Source: JBDRNO01 sp043811005 | GTDB lineage: Bacteria > Bacteroidota > Bacteroidia > NORP154 | Direction: 5' to 3' | NCBI GenBank assembly: GCA_043811005.1 | Contig: JBDRNO010000026.1 | Span: forward strand, 1 to 32,013 | DNA length: 32,013 nt | Part shown: piece after piece, positions 1-7,379 of the stretch | Position numbering within the stretch: position 1 is the stretch's first letter | How the letters are laid out: each line of letters begins with the position of its first letter | Translations under genes and position numbers: made by a program | The notes under the pieces: model-generated | Database searches by the model: none | Told to the model about the DNA's origin: nothing | Seen by the model: only the letters and a program-made list of their open reading frames with translations

Positions 1-2
1 AC

Positions 3-485
3 ACATCGATTGCAGGACCAATAGATAACTTATTTATTGACCGGAGAGTTGATGTTGTCAGGACAACTGTAATAGATAATAATGCCGTTTTAACCGAATG
101 GCAAGCGCCTGATATTATTTCTGAACTGATAGCTCAATATAGCATCTACAGATCAACAGATAGTATCGATTATATATTACATACAACCGTACCTGCATCT
201 GTTCATGAATATGTTGATCATGAAGTTGATGTAAATGATAAGAATTACTATTACAAAGTAGAAGCTATTAATATATGCGATGTGCCGGTAAACCTGGGTA
301 ATCAAGGTTCTTCTATTCTGTTAAACGCAGAATTAATGGAAAATGTGTCCATATTAAACTGGACCCCTTATAAAGGATGGGATACGGGTGTTGATTATTA
401 CATTATTGAAAAGCTCAATGACAGGGGTGAATGGAAATTAATAAAGGCGGTTGATGGTAAAACCACTCATTTTGAGGATGACTAG
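3..485 (+). CDS. C-terminal fragment of a secreted Fn3-repeat protein (cut by window edge)
   Basis: The frame is open from the left window edge to a TAG at 483-485, so the 5' part lies outside. The 160 visible residues hold about one and a half fibronectin-III-like modules: the pattern 'YSIYRSTDSIDYILH...YYYKVEAIN' is followed by a second 'VSILNWTPYKGWD...YYIIEKLNDRGEWKLI'. This resembles the repeats just before the C-terminal domain of T9SS type-B or gliding-associated proteins of Bacteroidota. The protein stops inside the second module, at 'TTHFEDD', before the closing strands and without any sorting domain. A GTG at 282 is a possible internal start, but the continuous upstream frame and domain make it unlikely. 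The surface or extracellular adhesin-like role is inferred from the family. The frame is seen directly and the early stop may be a real truncation. Confidence 0.7.
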   Translation, partial: TSIAGPIDNLFIDRRVDVVRTTVIDNNAVLTEWQAPDIISELIAQYSIYRSTDSIDYILHTTVPASVHEYVDHEVDVNDKNYYYKVEAINICDVPVNLGNQGSSILLNAELMENVSILNWTPYKGWDTGVDYYIIEKLNDRGEWKLIKAVDGKTTHFEDD

Positions 486-548
486 TACCAAATTGCATAA
501 ATTGTATTAATTATCATTAAATTCTAACAACATACAATATCATAGAGT

Positions 549-1436
549 ATGAAAAAGGCAATATATATATTATTAATATTAATTATATTTTGCATTCCTG
601 ATAAACCAGTAATAGCTCAGAACATTGAATTATTTAATAATGATACCACCAACAGGACTGATGCCAATAATTTGAAACAAGGTTATTGGATATATTTTGG
701 TAAGCACAAAAATTTACCCGGTTATAACAAAGATCAAATAGTTGAAGAGGGGAATTATACTGATAACAGAAAAACAGGAATTTGGAAAAAATATTTCCCT
801 AATGGGAAATTACAAAATGAAGTGACATATATAAACAGCCGTCCAAATGGGCATGCAAAAATTTATTACCAAAACGGCAATTTAAAAGAAGAAGGATTAT
901 GGAAAGAAATCAGATGGGAGGGGAATTATAAATTTTATCACGAAAACGGAAACCTTTACCATGAATTTGCATATAATTCATGGGGCCAAAGAGAAGGGAT
1001 TCAAAAATATTATCATGATAACGGACAAGTTATGATCGAGGGAGAATGGGAAGAAGGTCAAGAAGCAGGGTCGGTAAAGGAATACGACAAGAACGGTAAT
1101 ATTAAATCAGAGAAAGTCTTTAGAGAAGGAACATTAGACACGAATTCCACCGTTATTTACATAAAAGAAGAACCGGTCATAGAAAACCCAAAAGTAGCAG
1201 CAAGCGAGGCGATAGTTGAAATAAGCGATGAATCCAGCAATCTTGAGCCGTTAAATGGGAACGGTTATTATAAATTATACAATAGAAACAGACAGATTTC
1301 TAAAGAAGGGTTTTTTAATAACAACAGACTGATTGATGGAAAATTGTACAGGTATAACAAAGACGGGATTCTGTTAAGTATTGAAGTTTATGAAAACGGG
1401 GCTTATGTCGGGGATGTTTTTATGGAAGAACAATAA
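549..1436 (+). CDS. Secreted MORN_2 / YwqK-like repeat protein
   Basis: A 295 aa protein starting at an ATG with a typical signal peptide (basic MKK, hydrophobic 5-16, likely cleavage after VIAQ near residue 24). Residues about 70-200 carry five or six copies of a roughly 20-residue unit of the type 'G.w..Y..NG.l..e..y', and a further pair sits at about 230-290. This is the MORN_2 repeat seen in the so-called YwqK antitoxin family; despite that label, most such Bacteroidota proteins have no shown toxin partner and none is seen here. No T9SS sorting domain or lipobox is visible, so a periplasmic or outer-surface location is inferred. It lies 63 bp after the truncated Fn3 gene. Its 3' flank begins a repeated intergenic block (TTTAACAATACAATCTATCCG) that recurs after two later genes. 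The exact molecular function is unknown. Confidence 0.8.
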   Translation: MKKAIYILLILIIFCIPDKPVIAQNIELFNNDTTNRTDANNLKQGYWIYFGKHKNLPGYNKDQIVEEGNYTDNRKTGIWKKYFPNGKLQNEVTYINSRPNGHAKIYYQNGNLKEEGLWKEIRWEGNYKFYHENGNLYHEFAYNSWGQREGIQKYYHDNGQVMIEGEWEEGQEAGSVKEYDKNGNIKSEKVFREGTLDTNSTVIYIKEEPVIENPKVAASEAIVEISDESSNLEPLNGNGYYKLYNRNRQISKEGFFNNNRLIDGKLYRYNKDGILLSIEVYENGAYVGDVFMEEQ

Positions 1437-1574
1437 TACAATCATACAATTTAACAATACAATCTATCCGCGTTTCGGCTGACTCAACGGAAGCCTCACC
1501 GAAATCCAACTGGCGGGAGCTTAGCGGGAGATATAATTATCCTGAATTTTTTAACTCCTTTTTGGTTCTGCCTG

Positions 1575-1592
1575 CCCCGTTGCATAACGGGG
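1575..1592. terminator. Hairpin in the 1437-1652 gap, possible terminator or repeat
   Basis: A perfect 7-bp stem, CCCCGTT-GCAT-AACGGGG, lies 140 bp after the MORN gene. A T-run follows only at about 1619-1626, so a terminator role is uncertain. The rest of 1437-1652 contains the recurring segment at about 1448-1470 and other GC-rich short inverted sequence, with no convincing ORF. Confidence 0.35.
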
Positions 1593-1652
1593 GCTCGTCC
1601 AGCTTATGCCCCTGAAATTTTTTTTTGAGAGACCTCCTGAGCCATGTTCCCT

Positions 1653-1732
1653 ATACCTTCTTTTGGGGATTACCGAAATGATAAATCACCATATTCAGTG
1701 ATTGACTAGTAATCATTTTCTGCTCATTTTTG
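1653..1732 (+). promoter_or_regulatory. Promoter module A (inverted repeat + TTG-N20-CATTTTTG)
   Basis: The 18-bp imperfect inverted repeat ATACCTTCTTTTGGGGAT (1653-1670) is followed after 31 bp by TTGA (1702-1705). A spacer of exactly 20 bp separates TTG from CATTTTTG (1725-1732), a near match to the Bacteroidota -7 box TAnnTTTG. The same arrangement recurs at modules B, C and D. The segment between the repeat and TTG (CACCATATTCAGTGATTGA) is almost identical to module D. It would drive the small membrane protein at 1796 and the gene at 2032. Confidence 0.6.
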
Positions 1733-1795
1733 TAATAGTAAATTATTTTTTTCAATATAATAGAAAAGTATAACCAAATTAAATAATTAATTATC

Positions 1796-1948
1796 ATGAA
1801 AAAGACAATAAGTGAAAAAGAGCTGGACAAATCATTTGTGGATTTTATTGGGTCAATAAAGAAAGAAGAAATAGCGATGGCTATAGCATTTCTAACAGTA
1901 TCGGCAATAGTGTCTGTATTTATCGTAGTAGCCGGGTTATATAGTTGA
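1796..1948 (+). CDS. Small single-span membrane protein, copy 1 (50 aa)
   Basis: ATG at 1796 and TGA at 1946-1948 give 50 residues beginning MKKTISEKELDKS. The N-terminal half is charged and likely amphipathic or cytosolic; residues about 27-48 form one hydrophobic span ending GLYS. It is too short for ordinary ORF cut-offs, but the reading is supported by a second copy at 6930-7073. That copy preserves the start, the EK(E/D)L..KS motif, a central FI.....(K) stretch, the SVFI.V core and the final LYS. The leader TTAATTATC just before the ATG is also shared. Promoter module A ends 63 bp upstream and the secreted-protein gene at 2032 follows 83 bp downstream, so the two are probably co-transcribed. 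I do not recognise the family. A role as a small inner-membrane accessory or signalling peptide is only inference. Confidence 0.6.
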   Translation: MKKTISEKELDKSFVDFIGSIKKEEIAMAIAFLTVSAIVSVFIVVAGLYS

Positions 1949-2031
1949 AAACGATCTGTAAATATCAAGGCATCAAGTGGTATTGCTTAAGGCAAAGAAC
2001 TATCCATGAAATTGTGTAATAAAGCAGGAGT

Positions 2032-2760
2032 ATGAAATTTTATTTACCTTTTATACCGATCATTTTCACAACCTTCTCCGCATGCCCTATATTAAATTTC
2101 GAGATTCAAGCCCAGGGTTTGAATAATTTAGATATAATAAGCCAGTTGGCTTCCCTGCCGTATATTTTCAATATGCCACCAAACAAGCTCAGCGATTCAA
2201 ATCCTGTAAATTTTGAATTAGTAACAGAGGATGATCCTACTGCAGACTCCTTCCAAACTGCCAATGATTTTGACGATGCTCATGAAAAGCGAACATTCTA
2301 TATCGTTAATTCCAATACTAATACCATATATGATAAATTAACTCTCTCATCATCGTTAAATTCAGCAAAAGCCATCGTAAACGGGGAAGAAATTGCAACT
2401 GCAAGGATGATTGAAGAACAATTTGAAGATACTATTAATAATATTCGGGAATTTAATTCGAGATACTATGAAGGGAAGGTATATGTGAATTGTGTAGTGG
2501 AAAACGACACAAAGAACGGCATTTTTGTTTTGGAACGGGCAGGATACGACATGGATTTTGAAGCAGTGGGGTTTAAAAAAAGAATAGGAACTAAGGTAAA
2601 AATGAGGTTATTGTATTCATTGATTGACGAAAAACCCTTTCCGGGAAATGTCTATTACAGGATTTTACAACTGGGTGATGACGGATCATATAGATACAGT
2701 GATGTTGAAAAAGTTGTGTGTAATAATGGAAAAAAAAATTATAACAAAAAGGACTTGTAA
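2032..2760 (+). CDS. Secreted protein with pre-sorting-domain fold, T9SS tail missing
   Basis: A 242 aa protein with an N-terminal signal-like segment (MKFYLPFIPIIF, ending near EIQAQ at residue 28). Residues about 140-228 match the Fn3-like module that normally precedes a T9SS type-A sorting domain: 'EGKVYVNCVVENDTKNGIFVLERAG...F..VGF.......YYRILQLGDDGSYRYSD'. In the neighbouring gene at 3087 that module is followed by a sorting domain with the VFPNP motif. Here the protein instead ends in an Asn/Lys-rich tail (NNGKKNYNKKDL). The nucleotides of this tail and its flank match the end of the response-regulator gene at 6640-6660, which suggests a recombination that removed the sorting domain. 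It lies downstream of small protein 1, probably in the same transcript. Whether the product is still exported beyond the periplasm is doubtful. Confidence 0.7.
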   Translation: MKFYLPFIPIIFTTFSACPILNFEIQAQGLNNLDIISQLASLPYIFNMPPNKLSDSNPVNFELVTEDDPTADSFQTANDFDDAHEKRTFYIVNSNTNTIYDKLTLSSSLNSAKAIVNGEEIATARMIEEQFEDTINNIREFNSRYYEGKVYVNCVVENDTKNGIFVLERAGYDMDFEAVGFKKRIGTKVKMRLLYSLIDEKPFPGNVYYRILQLGDDGSYRYSDVEKVVCNNGKKNYNKKDL

Positions 2761-2802
2761 GTTAAAATAATACCCAATTAAACAATTTAGCAATACAATT
2801 TA

Positions 2803-2830
2803 TCCGCCAATTGGCGGATTTTTATTTTTT
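2803..2830 (+). terminator. Terminator: 16-bp palindrome plus T-run
   Basis: The perfect palindrome TCCGCCAATTGGCGGA (2803-2818) is followed by TTTTTATTTTTT. It ends transcription of 2032-2760. The same palindrome type recurs at 6693, 7347 and 29014. Confidence 0.7.
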
Positions 2831-2869
2831 GCGCTTTATGCCTCCTTCCCGCTACCTTTTTTCTTTATA

Positions 2870-2950
2870 ATCCCTGCTTGCAGGTATATTTTTTAACTCA
2901 ATATACACTTATTCGGGGATTGACTTTTACCCACGCAACCCTCATATTTG
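2870..2950 (+). promoter_or_regulatory. Promoter module B
   Basis: The inverted repeat ATCCCTGCTTGCAGGTAT (2870-2887) is followed by 32 bp, TTGA (2920-2923), a 20-bp spacer, then CATATTTG (2943-2950). The segment CAATATACACTTATTC before GGGATTGAC is nearly identical in module C. It is placed 136 bp upstream of the ATG at 3087. Confidence 0.65.
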
Positions 2951-3086
2951 CATAGAGAAATGTAATTCTTTATAAAAAACGGTGATACAGTATCATTAAC
3001 AGCAGACGCTTCATCAAAGAGTCCATTAATAGCCAGTGGAGGTGTGCTTTTTCCCTGTACCCGAAATTACCCATAAATCAGGAACG

Positions 3087-5948
3087 ATGAAACGCGTAAC
3101 GGCATTCTTTAAAAGGTTAGAAACACAAGGAAAAGCCGTATCAATTGCACTGCTTTTTCTCACTGTCGTAAATGGCGTACAAGCTCAAAAATACCCACCA
3201 TGGGAAGAGGATTTTGAAGACCTTGCCATTGGCATTACAGTTGATAATGGCTCCACCGCCTGGAGCAGGACCGATCCAGAGGCCAACTATGCTTCAGTAC
3301 AAAACCAAAACACCTTGCTCTTTGAAGTAAAAAAGCCCAAACATGAGGTAGTATGGACGACAGAAGTTATCTCCGTACTCTCCCCATGCTCCCTTTACCT
3401 TTATGCAGACCTCTCACATTATAAATATAGTGATGGAGGCGATTATGTAAAAGTTTATTACGTAAAAGACGGTGGTCCGGACACAGTTGCGTTTACCAAT
3501 GGAGAGATGTCCGACAATTTCTATCCTGTAAGAGCAAATGCAACCGTATACGTAAATTCCACCATCAGGATAGTAGCCAAATTTGATAACAACCATGTTA
3601 CCAACCTAGGCAGGATTGACAATATCAGGGTACTTGAAGGGCCGCTTCCTGAGGCAAATTTCGGGGCAAACGTTTTTACTCTGTGTACAGGCGAATCCGT
3701 GGATTTTGTCGATTCAGGCACCAATGCTACTTCATGGGAATGGACATTTAACGGTGGAACACCCACTTCCTCAACCATACAAAATCCCTCAATAATATAC
3801 AATACAACCGGCACGTATGATGTTAAACAGAAGGTAGTAAATATAAACGGATCCGACTCCGTTACAGCAACCGCATATATCACCGTGTTTACATGTAAAA
3901 AGAGCATTAATACAGGCGATTGGGATGATATCGTTAAGCCTACCTGGGATTGTTACTGTGTGCCAGGAATCAGCGACAATGTTTCCATAGAAGCAGGCCA
4001 TACTGTCACGCTCACTACTGATGCAAATATAGGAGAACTTCTCATCAAAGATGGTGGTACGTTTGTATTCGGAGGAGGTTATACGCTAAGTATTTATGAA
4101 AATTTTTCCATACAATCAGGTGGAGTCCTTAGCACCAGTGGTACCGATGGCGAATTATTGGAATTCAGAACAACAAATAAACAATTTTATGTTGAAGGCA
4201 CGGCTACTGTTAAAAAATTGGACTTGAATGCGGGTGATGATGCATTTTTTATCATGAAAGGAATGGGAACATTAACAGTTACAACGGATATTTACGCTTG
4301 GGGTGCTGGAAACACAACAATTTATAACCAAAATAGCGATCTAAATGTTTATGGAGATATTGATGGAGCCAGCACAGGCATGACATTCGGAGCTTCATCA
4401 ACAGGAATACTCAACATAGGCGGTAGTTTAGTGCCAAACGGAACATTAGGTACGTGGAATAAACATGGTTATTACATAAATTATAATAAAAACACCGGTG
4501 AAGATCAAATAATTAAAAGCGCTGATGGTAATTATTACAGGGGATTAATGATTTCGGGATCAGGAACTAAAAGGTTGGAAAGTAACCTTTATAATGAAGA
4601 TGATTTAGTTTTAGGCGGTACGGCAATGTTAGATCTTAATGGTTATTGGCTTAAAGTAGGTGGTGATTGCAGATTTGAGGGTGGTTCTCTCGTTGGCAAC
4701 AGCACGGTATATTTATACAAACCATCCCAGGATTCGGACGCACCACAAGAGATTACAGGAAACGCAACATTTTATAACCTTTATATAGATAAACCGGGTA
4801 ATGACGTGACTCTTAATAGTGATGTGACTGTAACCGGTACATTAACTTTAATAAGCGGTGACATTATTTTAGGTGATAATAATCTCACAATAAGCAATAC
4901 AGGCTCTATTGCAGGGTCCCCTGGGTTATCAAGCTTTATACAGGCAGATGGCTCAGGAGTAATGAAAAAAGATTGGACAGGAACAGGTTCGTTTACTTAT
5001 CCTTTGGGCGATGGAAACTATTATACACCGTTTACTCTTACCTTTATATCTCCTACTACTTTTGATCCAGGTGCTAATGTAGCCATAAGTGTTGTGAATG
5101 CTATGCACCCCAACCAGGATAAACCAGATCACATCACCAGATATTGGATAATTACTCCAACCGGGATTACAAATCCCAACTATGATGTGAGCTATGAATA
5201 CATTGATGCAGATATTGTTGGAACAGAATCCAATATGTTTGCAAGAATATGGAGTGGCGGATCGTGGACTGATTATGATGCTGCAACTGTTGCAACCAAT
5301 ACTTTAACCGGCAGCGGAATTACAGCATTTAGCAGTTTTAGCGGTGGAGGGGGCGAAGCATTGCCAATAACTCTTTTATTCTTTGATGCTCAAATGAATG
5401 GAGATAAGGTTGACCTAAAATGGTCAACAGCAAGTGAGACCAATAACGATTATTTTACAATAGAAAAAGCCCAAAATCCTCAAGGTTTGCAAAACCCTGA
5501 GAGCTTGGAATGGGAAATAGTAACCACTGTACCGGGAGCAGGCAACAGCAACCAGACATTATTCTATGAAGCAGTTGATGATGATCCCTATTTTGGCGTT
5601 TCATATTACCGCCTTAAACAAACCGATTATGACGGCAAATACGAATACTCAAAAATGGTTGCTGTTAATTATACGATTGATAAAGATGCTGAATTTATTG
5701 TATTCCCTAACCCGTCAGATGGCACAAACTTTAATATAAGGATGAAAGGGTATCTCGAAAATAAGGAAGTGCTTGTGGTTTTGAGAGATGTGTTGGGAAA
5801 GACCATATATTCAAAAGTATTGATCACAGATACAAACGGAAATTTCTTAACAGCCATTGATCTTATGAATAATATACCTGCCGGTATTTACATTATTCTC
5901 GGATCATCGAAAAATGATATCTATAAACAAAAACTTATTGTTAAATAA
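3087..5948 (+). CDS. Large secreted PKD-domain protein with T9SS type-A sorting domain
   Basis: ATG at 3087 is chosen over a GTG at 3036 because it begins a good signal peptide (MKRVTAFFKR, hydrophobic 17-30, cleavage near VQAQ at 31-34), giving 953 aa. Residues about 187-270 form a PKD-like domain ('SVDFVDSG...SWEWTFNGGTP...PSIIYNTTGTYDV'). Residues about 272-340 look like a G8-type module ('WDCYCVPGISDNVSIEAGHTV'). A long Gly/Ser/Thr-rich beta region, probably a beta-helix or filament, follows to about 750. An Fn3-like module at about 757-860 (KVDLKWSTASETNNDYFTIE) leads to the sorting domain from about 868 (FIVFPNPSDG ... PAGIYII..., ending KQKLIVK). Export across the outer membrane by T9SS with surface attachment or release is expected for the family. 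The ligand is unknown. The response regulator follows after 19 bp. Confidence 0.88.
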   Translation: MKRVTAFFKRLETQGKAVSIALLFLTVVNGVQAQKYPPWEEDFEDLAIGITVDNGSTAWSRTDPEANYASVQNQNTLLFEVKKPKHEVVWTTEVISVLSPCSLYLYADLSHYKYSDGGDYVKVYYVKDGGPDTVAFTNGEMSDNFYPVRANATVYVNSTIRIVAKFDNNHVTNLGRIDNIRVLEGPLPEANFGANVFTLCTGESVDFVDSGTNATSWEWTFNGGTPTSSTIQNPSIIYNTTGTYDVKQKVVNINGSDSVTATAYITVFTCKKSINTGDWDDIVKPTWDCYCVPGISDNVSIEAGHTVTLTTDANIGELLIKDGGTFVFGGGYTLSIYENFSIQSGGVLSTSGTDGELLEFRTTNKQFYVEGTATVKKLDLNAGDDAFFIMKGMGTLTVTTDIYAWGAGNTTIYNQNSDLNVYGDIDGASTGMTFGASSTGILNIGGSLVPNGTLGTWNKHGYYINYNKNTGEDQIIKSADGNYYRGLMISGSGTKRLESNLYNEDDLVLGGTAMLDLNGYWLKVGGDCRFEGGSLVGNSTVYLYKPSQDSDAPQEITGNATFYNLYIDKPGNDVTLNSDVTVTGTLTLISGDIILGDNNLTISNTGSIAGSPGLSSFIQADGSGVMKKDWTGTGSFTYPLGDGNYYTPFTLTFISPTTFDPGANVAISVVNAMHPNQDKPDHITRYWIITPTGITNPNYDVSYEYIDADIVGTESNMFARIWSGGSWTDYDAATVATNTLTGSGITAFSSFSGGGGEALPITLLFFDAQMNGDKVDLKWSTASETNNDYFTIEKAQNPQGLQNPESLEWEIVTTVPGAGNSNQTLFYEAVDDDPYFGVSYYRLKQTDYDGKYEYSKMVAVNYTIDKDAEFIVFPNPSDGTNFNIRMKGYLENKEVLVVLRDVLGKTIYSKVLITDTNGNFLTAIDLMNNIPAGIYIILGSSKNDIYKQKLIVK

Positions 5949-5967
5949 TATCCTAATCTAGTTTAAT

Positions 5968-6660
5968 ATGATCTATCAATCACAAACAGTTGATCAAAAA
6001 CTGAGGACGATCAATGTTCTGGTTGCGTATGACAACCAAATGTTTTTTAGCGGCATTATGGCAATGTTTGCTGATCATGAGAATATCCGTGTTTTTGCCA
6101 CAGTAAATAATGAAGAGCAAATATTAGATCATTTAGCAGAAAAATCAATTGATGTTTTGATCCTGGATATCAATGTGTCAATTACTCATGGATTAAAACT
6201 CATAAGAAATATAAAAGAACACCATCCGGGTGTTGAGATACTTGTTTTTACCATGTTTGTTGAAAAAGAGCTGATCGCAGATTTGATTGACGTGGGAGCA
6301 TCGGGCTATATTTTGAATGATTCGGGGAAAAAGGGATTGGAATCGGCAATTGTATCTGCTGTGAACGGGAAAAAACACATTGAAAATAATGATAACTTAA
6401 AGATACCGGATGCAAATAATTCTATAAACGGGCTTGATACCGGTAAAGAAAGCGTCAATAATAATTTTAAACTTACAAAACGAGAAATTGAAGTCCTGAA
6501 GTTGATCGCTCATGAATATACCACACCCCAGATAGCAGAAAATCTGCTTATCAGTACGTACACTGTAGAAACACACAGGAAAAAACTGATAAGAAAATTA
6601 AAAGTAAAAAACATAGCAGGATTGGTAAAATACGCTGTTCAGAAAGGACTTGTAAGTTAA
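5968..6660 (+). CDS. NarL/FixJ-type response regulator with degenerate receiver
   Basis: A 230 aa transcription factor. Residues about 15-130 form a CheY-like receiver: the phospho-acceptor Asp is D67 (VLILDINVS) and the switch Thr is T95 (VFTMF). Of the usual paired acidic residues only D22 remains (VAYDN in place of the common VDDH). The near-invariant Lys after GxSGY is replaced by N117 (GASGYILND). Residues about 167-230 are a full LuxR-type helix-turn-helix (LTKREIEVLKLIAHEYTT...ISTYTVETHRKKLIRKL). No histidine kinase is present in the window. It sits 19 bp after the T9SS protein and shares its transcript. The DNA-binding half looks intact while the receiver lacks key residues, so phosphorylation-independent control is possible. 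It is a natural candidate to bind the inverted repeats of modules A-D, but this is inference. Confidence 0.88.
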   Translation: MIYQSQTVDQKLRTINVLVAYDNQMFFSGIMAMFADHENIRVFATVNNEEQILDHLAEKSIDVLILDINVSITHGLKLIRNIKEHHPGVEILVFTMFVEKELIADLIDVGASGYILNDSGKKGLESAIVSAVNGKKHIENNDNLKIPDANNSINGLDTGKESVNNNFKLTKREIEVLKLIAHEYTTPQIAENLLISTYTVETHRKKLIRKLKVKNIAGLVKYAVQKGLVS

Positions 6661-6692
6661 AACAATACCCCACAAATTAGCAATACGATCTA

Positions 6693-6720
6693 TCCGCCAA
6701 CTGGCGGATTTTTGTTTTTT
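6693..6720 (+). terminator. Terminator after response regulator
   Basis: The near-perfect palindrome TCCGCCAACTGGCGGA (6693-6708) is followed by TTTTTGTTTTTT. The whole flank from the gene end (AAAGGACTTGTAAGTTAAAA) onward matches the flank after 2760. Confidence 0.7.
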
Positions 6721-6793
6721 GAGCTTAATCCACCAGAGGCATATAATCTTGTTCGGGAAAGTTCCCTGTTTCCCACCATTTTTATCCTAAATA

Positions 6794-6874
6794 ATCCCTG
6801 TTTACGGGTATGCCTTAAATTCCAATATACACTTATTCCGGGATTGACACCAGCCGTTATTTCACTCATTTTTG
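6794..6874 (+). promoter_or_regulatory. Promoter module C
   Basis: The inverted repeat ATCCCTGTTTACGGGTAT (6794-6811) is followed by 32 bp, TTGA (6844-6847), a 20-bp spacer, then CATTTTTG (6867-6874), the same -7 box sequence as module A. It lies 55 bp upstream of the small membrane protein at 6930. Confidence 0.65.
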
Positions 6875-6929
6875 CATTGAATAATTTAACACCTTCAATA
6901 ATAACAAATTAAACAAACAATTAATTATC

Positions 6930-7073
6930 ATGAAAACAATAATCCACGAAAAAGACCTTGCTAAATCATCTTCGGAATTTATCCATGCAATGAAGAATCA
7001 GGAAAAAACATTAGCAGTAGCAATATCATTAGTTATGTCTGTATTTATCCTGGTAATCTGGTTATATAGTTAA
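6930..7073 (+). CDS. Small single-span membrane protein, copy 2 (47 aa)
   Basis: ATG at 6930 and TAA at 7071-7073 give 47 residues starting MKTIIHEKDLAKS. A charged N-terminal half is followed by one hydrophobic span (about 28-45, core SVFILVIW) ending LYS. It is a paralogue of the protein at 1796-1948, with a 3-residue shorter membrane segment. Codon-level divergence with conserved protein ends argues that both are real genes. Promoter module C is upstream. After the stop, about 60 bp (ATATCAAGG...GGCAAAGAACT) also match the flank of copy 1, but here the following secreted-protein gene is missing or decayed. The family is not recognised and the function is unknown. Confidence 0.6.
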   Translation: MKTIIHEKDLAKSSSEFIHAMKNQEKTLAVAISLVMSVFILVIWLYS

Positions 7074-7236
7074 AAAATGTTAAATAAATATCAAGGAATC
7101 AATTAGTATTGCTAAAGGCAAAGAACTTTCTATGAAGATGAAGTTATTATATATAGCAACTTGCATTAATTCTGCTGGATATTTCTTAGCGATTCAATGT
7201 TTTGAGATATCAGGATATCCGGAGTTATGTTCCCGC
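7074..7236 (+). other. Intergenic remnant after small protein 2
   Basis: About 60 bp after the stop match the sequence between small protein 1 and the gene at 2032, up to an ATG at about 7132. An 80-codon frame follows, but its later part runs through promoter module D and a palindrome. I read this as the decayed start of a former downstream gene rather than a working gene. Confidence 0.4.
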
Positions 7237-7316
7237 ATCCCTATTATTAGGGATTACGGAGATGAAAAATCACCATATTCAGGGATTGATACCAGTCCGC
7301 TTTCTATTAACCTTTG
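7237..7316 (+). promoter_or_regulatory. Promoter module D
   Basis: The best inverted repeat of the four, the perfect palindrome-like ATCCCTATTATTAGGGAT (7237-7254), is followed by 31 bp, TTGA (7286-7289), a 20-bp spacer, then AACCTTTG (7309-7316). It lies 63 bp before the ATG at 7380, the same distance as module A to its gene. Confidence 0.65.
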
Positions 7317-7346
7317 CATAAACAAATTAATTTTTTTATTAACCCC

Positions 7347-7362
7347 TCCGCCAGCTGGCGGA
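7347..7362. repeat. 16-bp palindrome in leader of 7380 gene
   Basis: TCCGCCAGCTGGCGGA, a perfect palindrome without a T-run. It lies in the untranslated leader between promoter D and the start codon, so it may act as an mRNA hairpin or simply be a repeat copy. Confidence 0.55.
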
Positions 7363-7379
7363 CAAAAAACTTAAAGATC

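Noticed and set aside
549..1436. Toxin-antitoxin role for the YwqK-like protein
   Set aside because: It is a secreted MORN_2 protein with no toxin gene beside it; the antitoxin label is an annotation habit for the family.
1651..1968. 105-codon minus-strand ORF
   Set aside because: It is antisense to small protein 1 and promoter module A, both of which have paralogous support on the plus strand. It has no signal or domain.
6712..6912. 66-codon plus-strand ORF
   Set aside because: It runs through the terminator T-run and promoter module C. It has no conserved protein features.
7132..7374. 80-codon plus-strand ORF
   Set aside because: Only its start region matches a former gene start; the rest is promoter module D and a palindrome. 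It is treated as a remnant.
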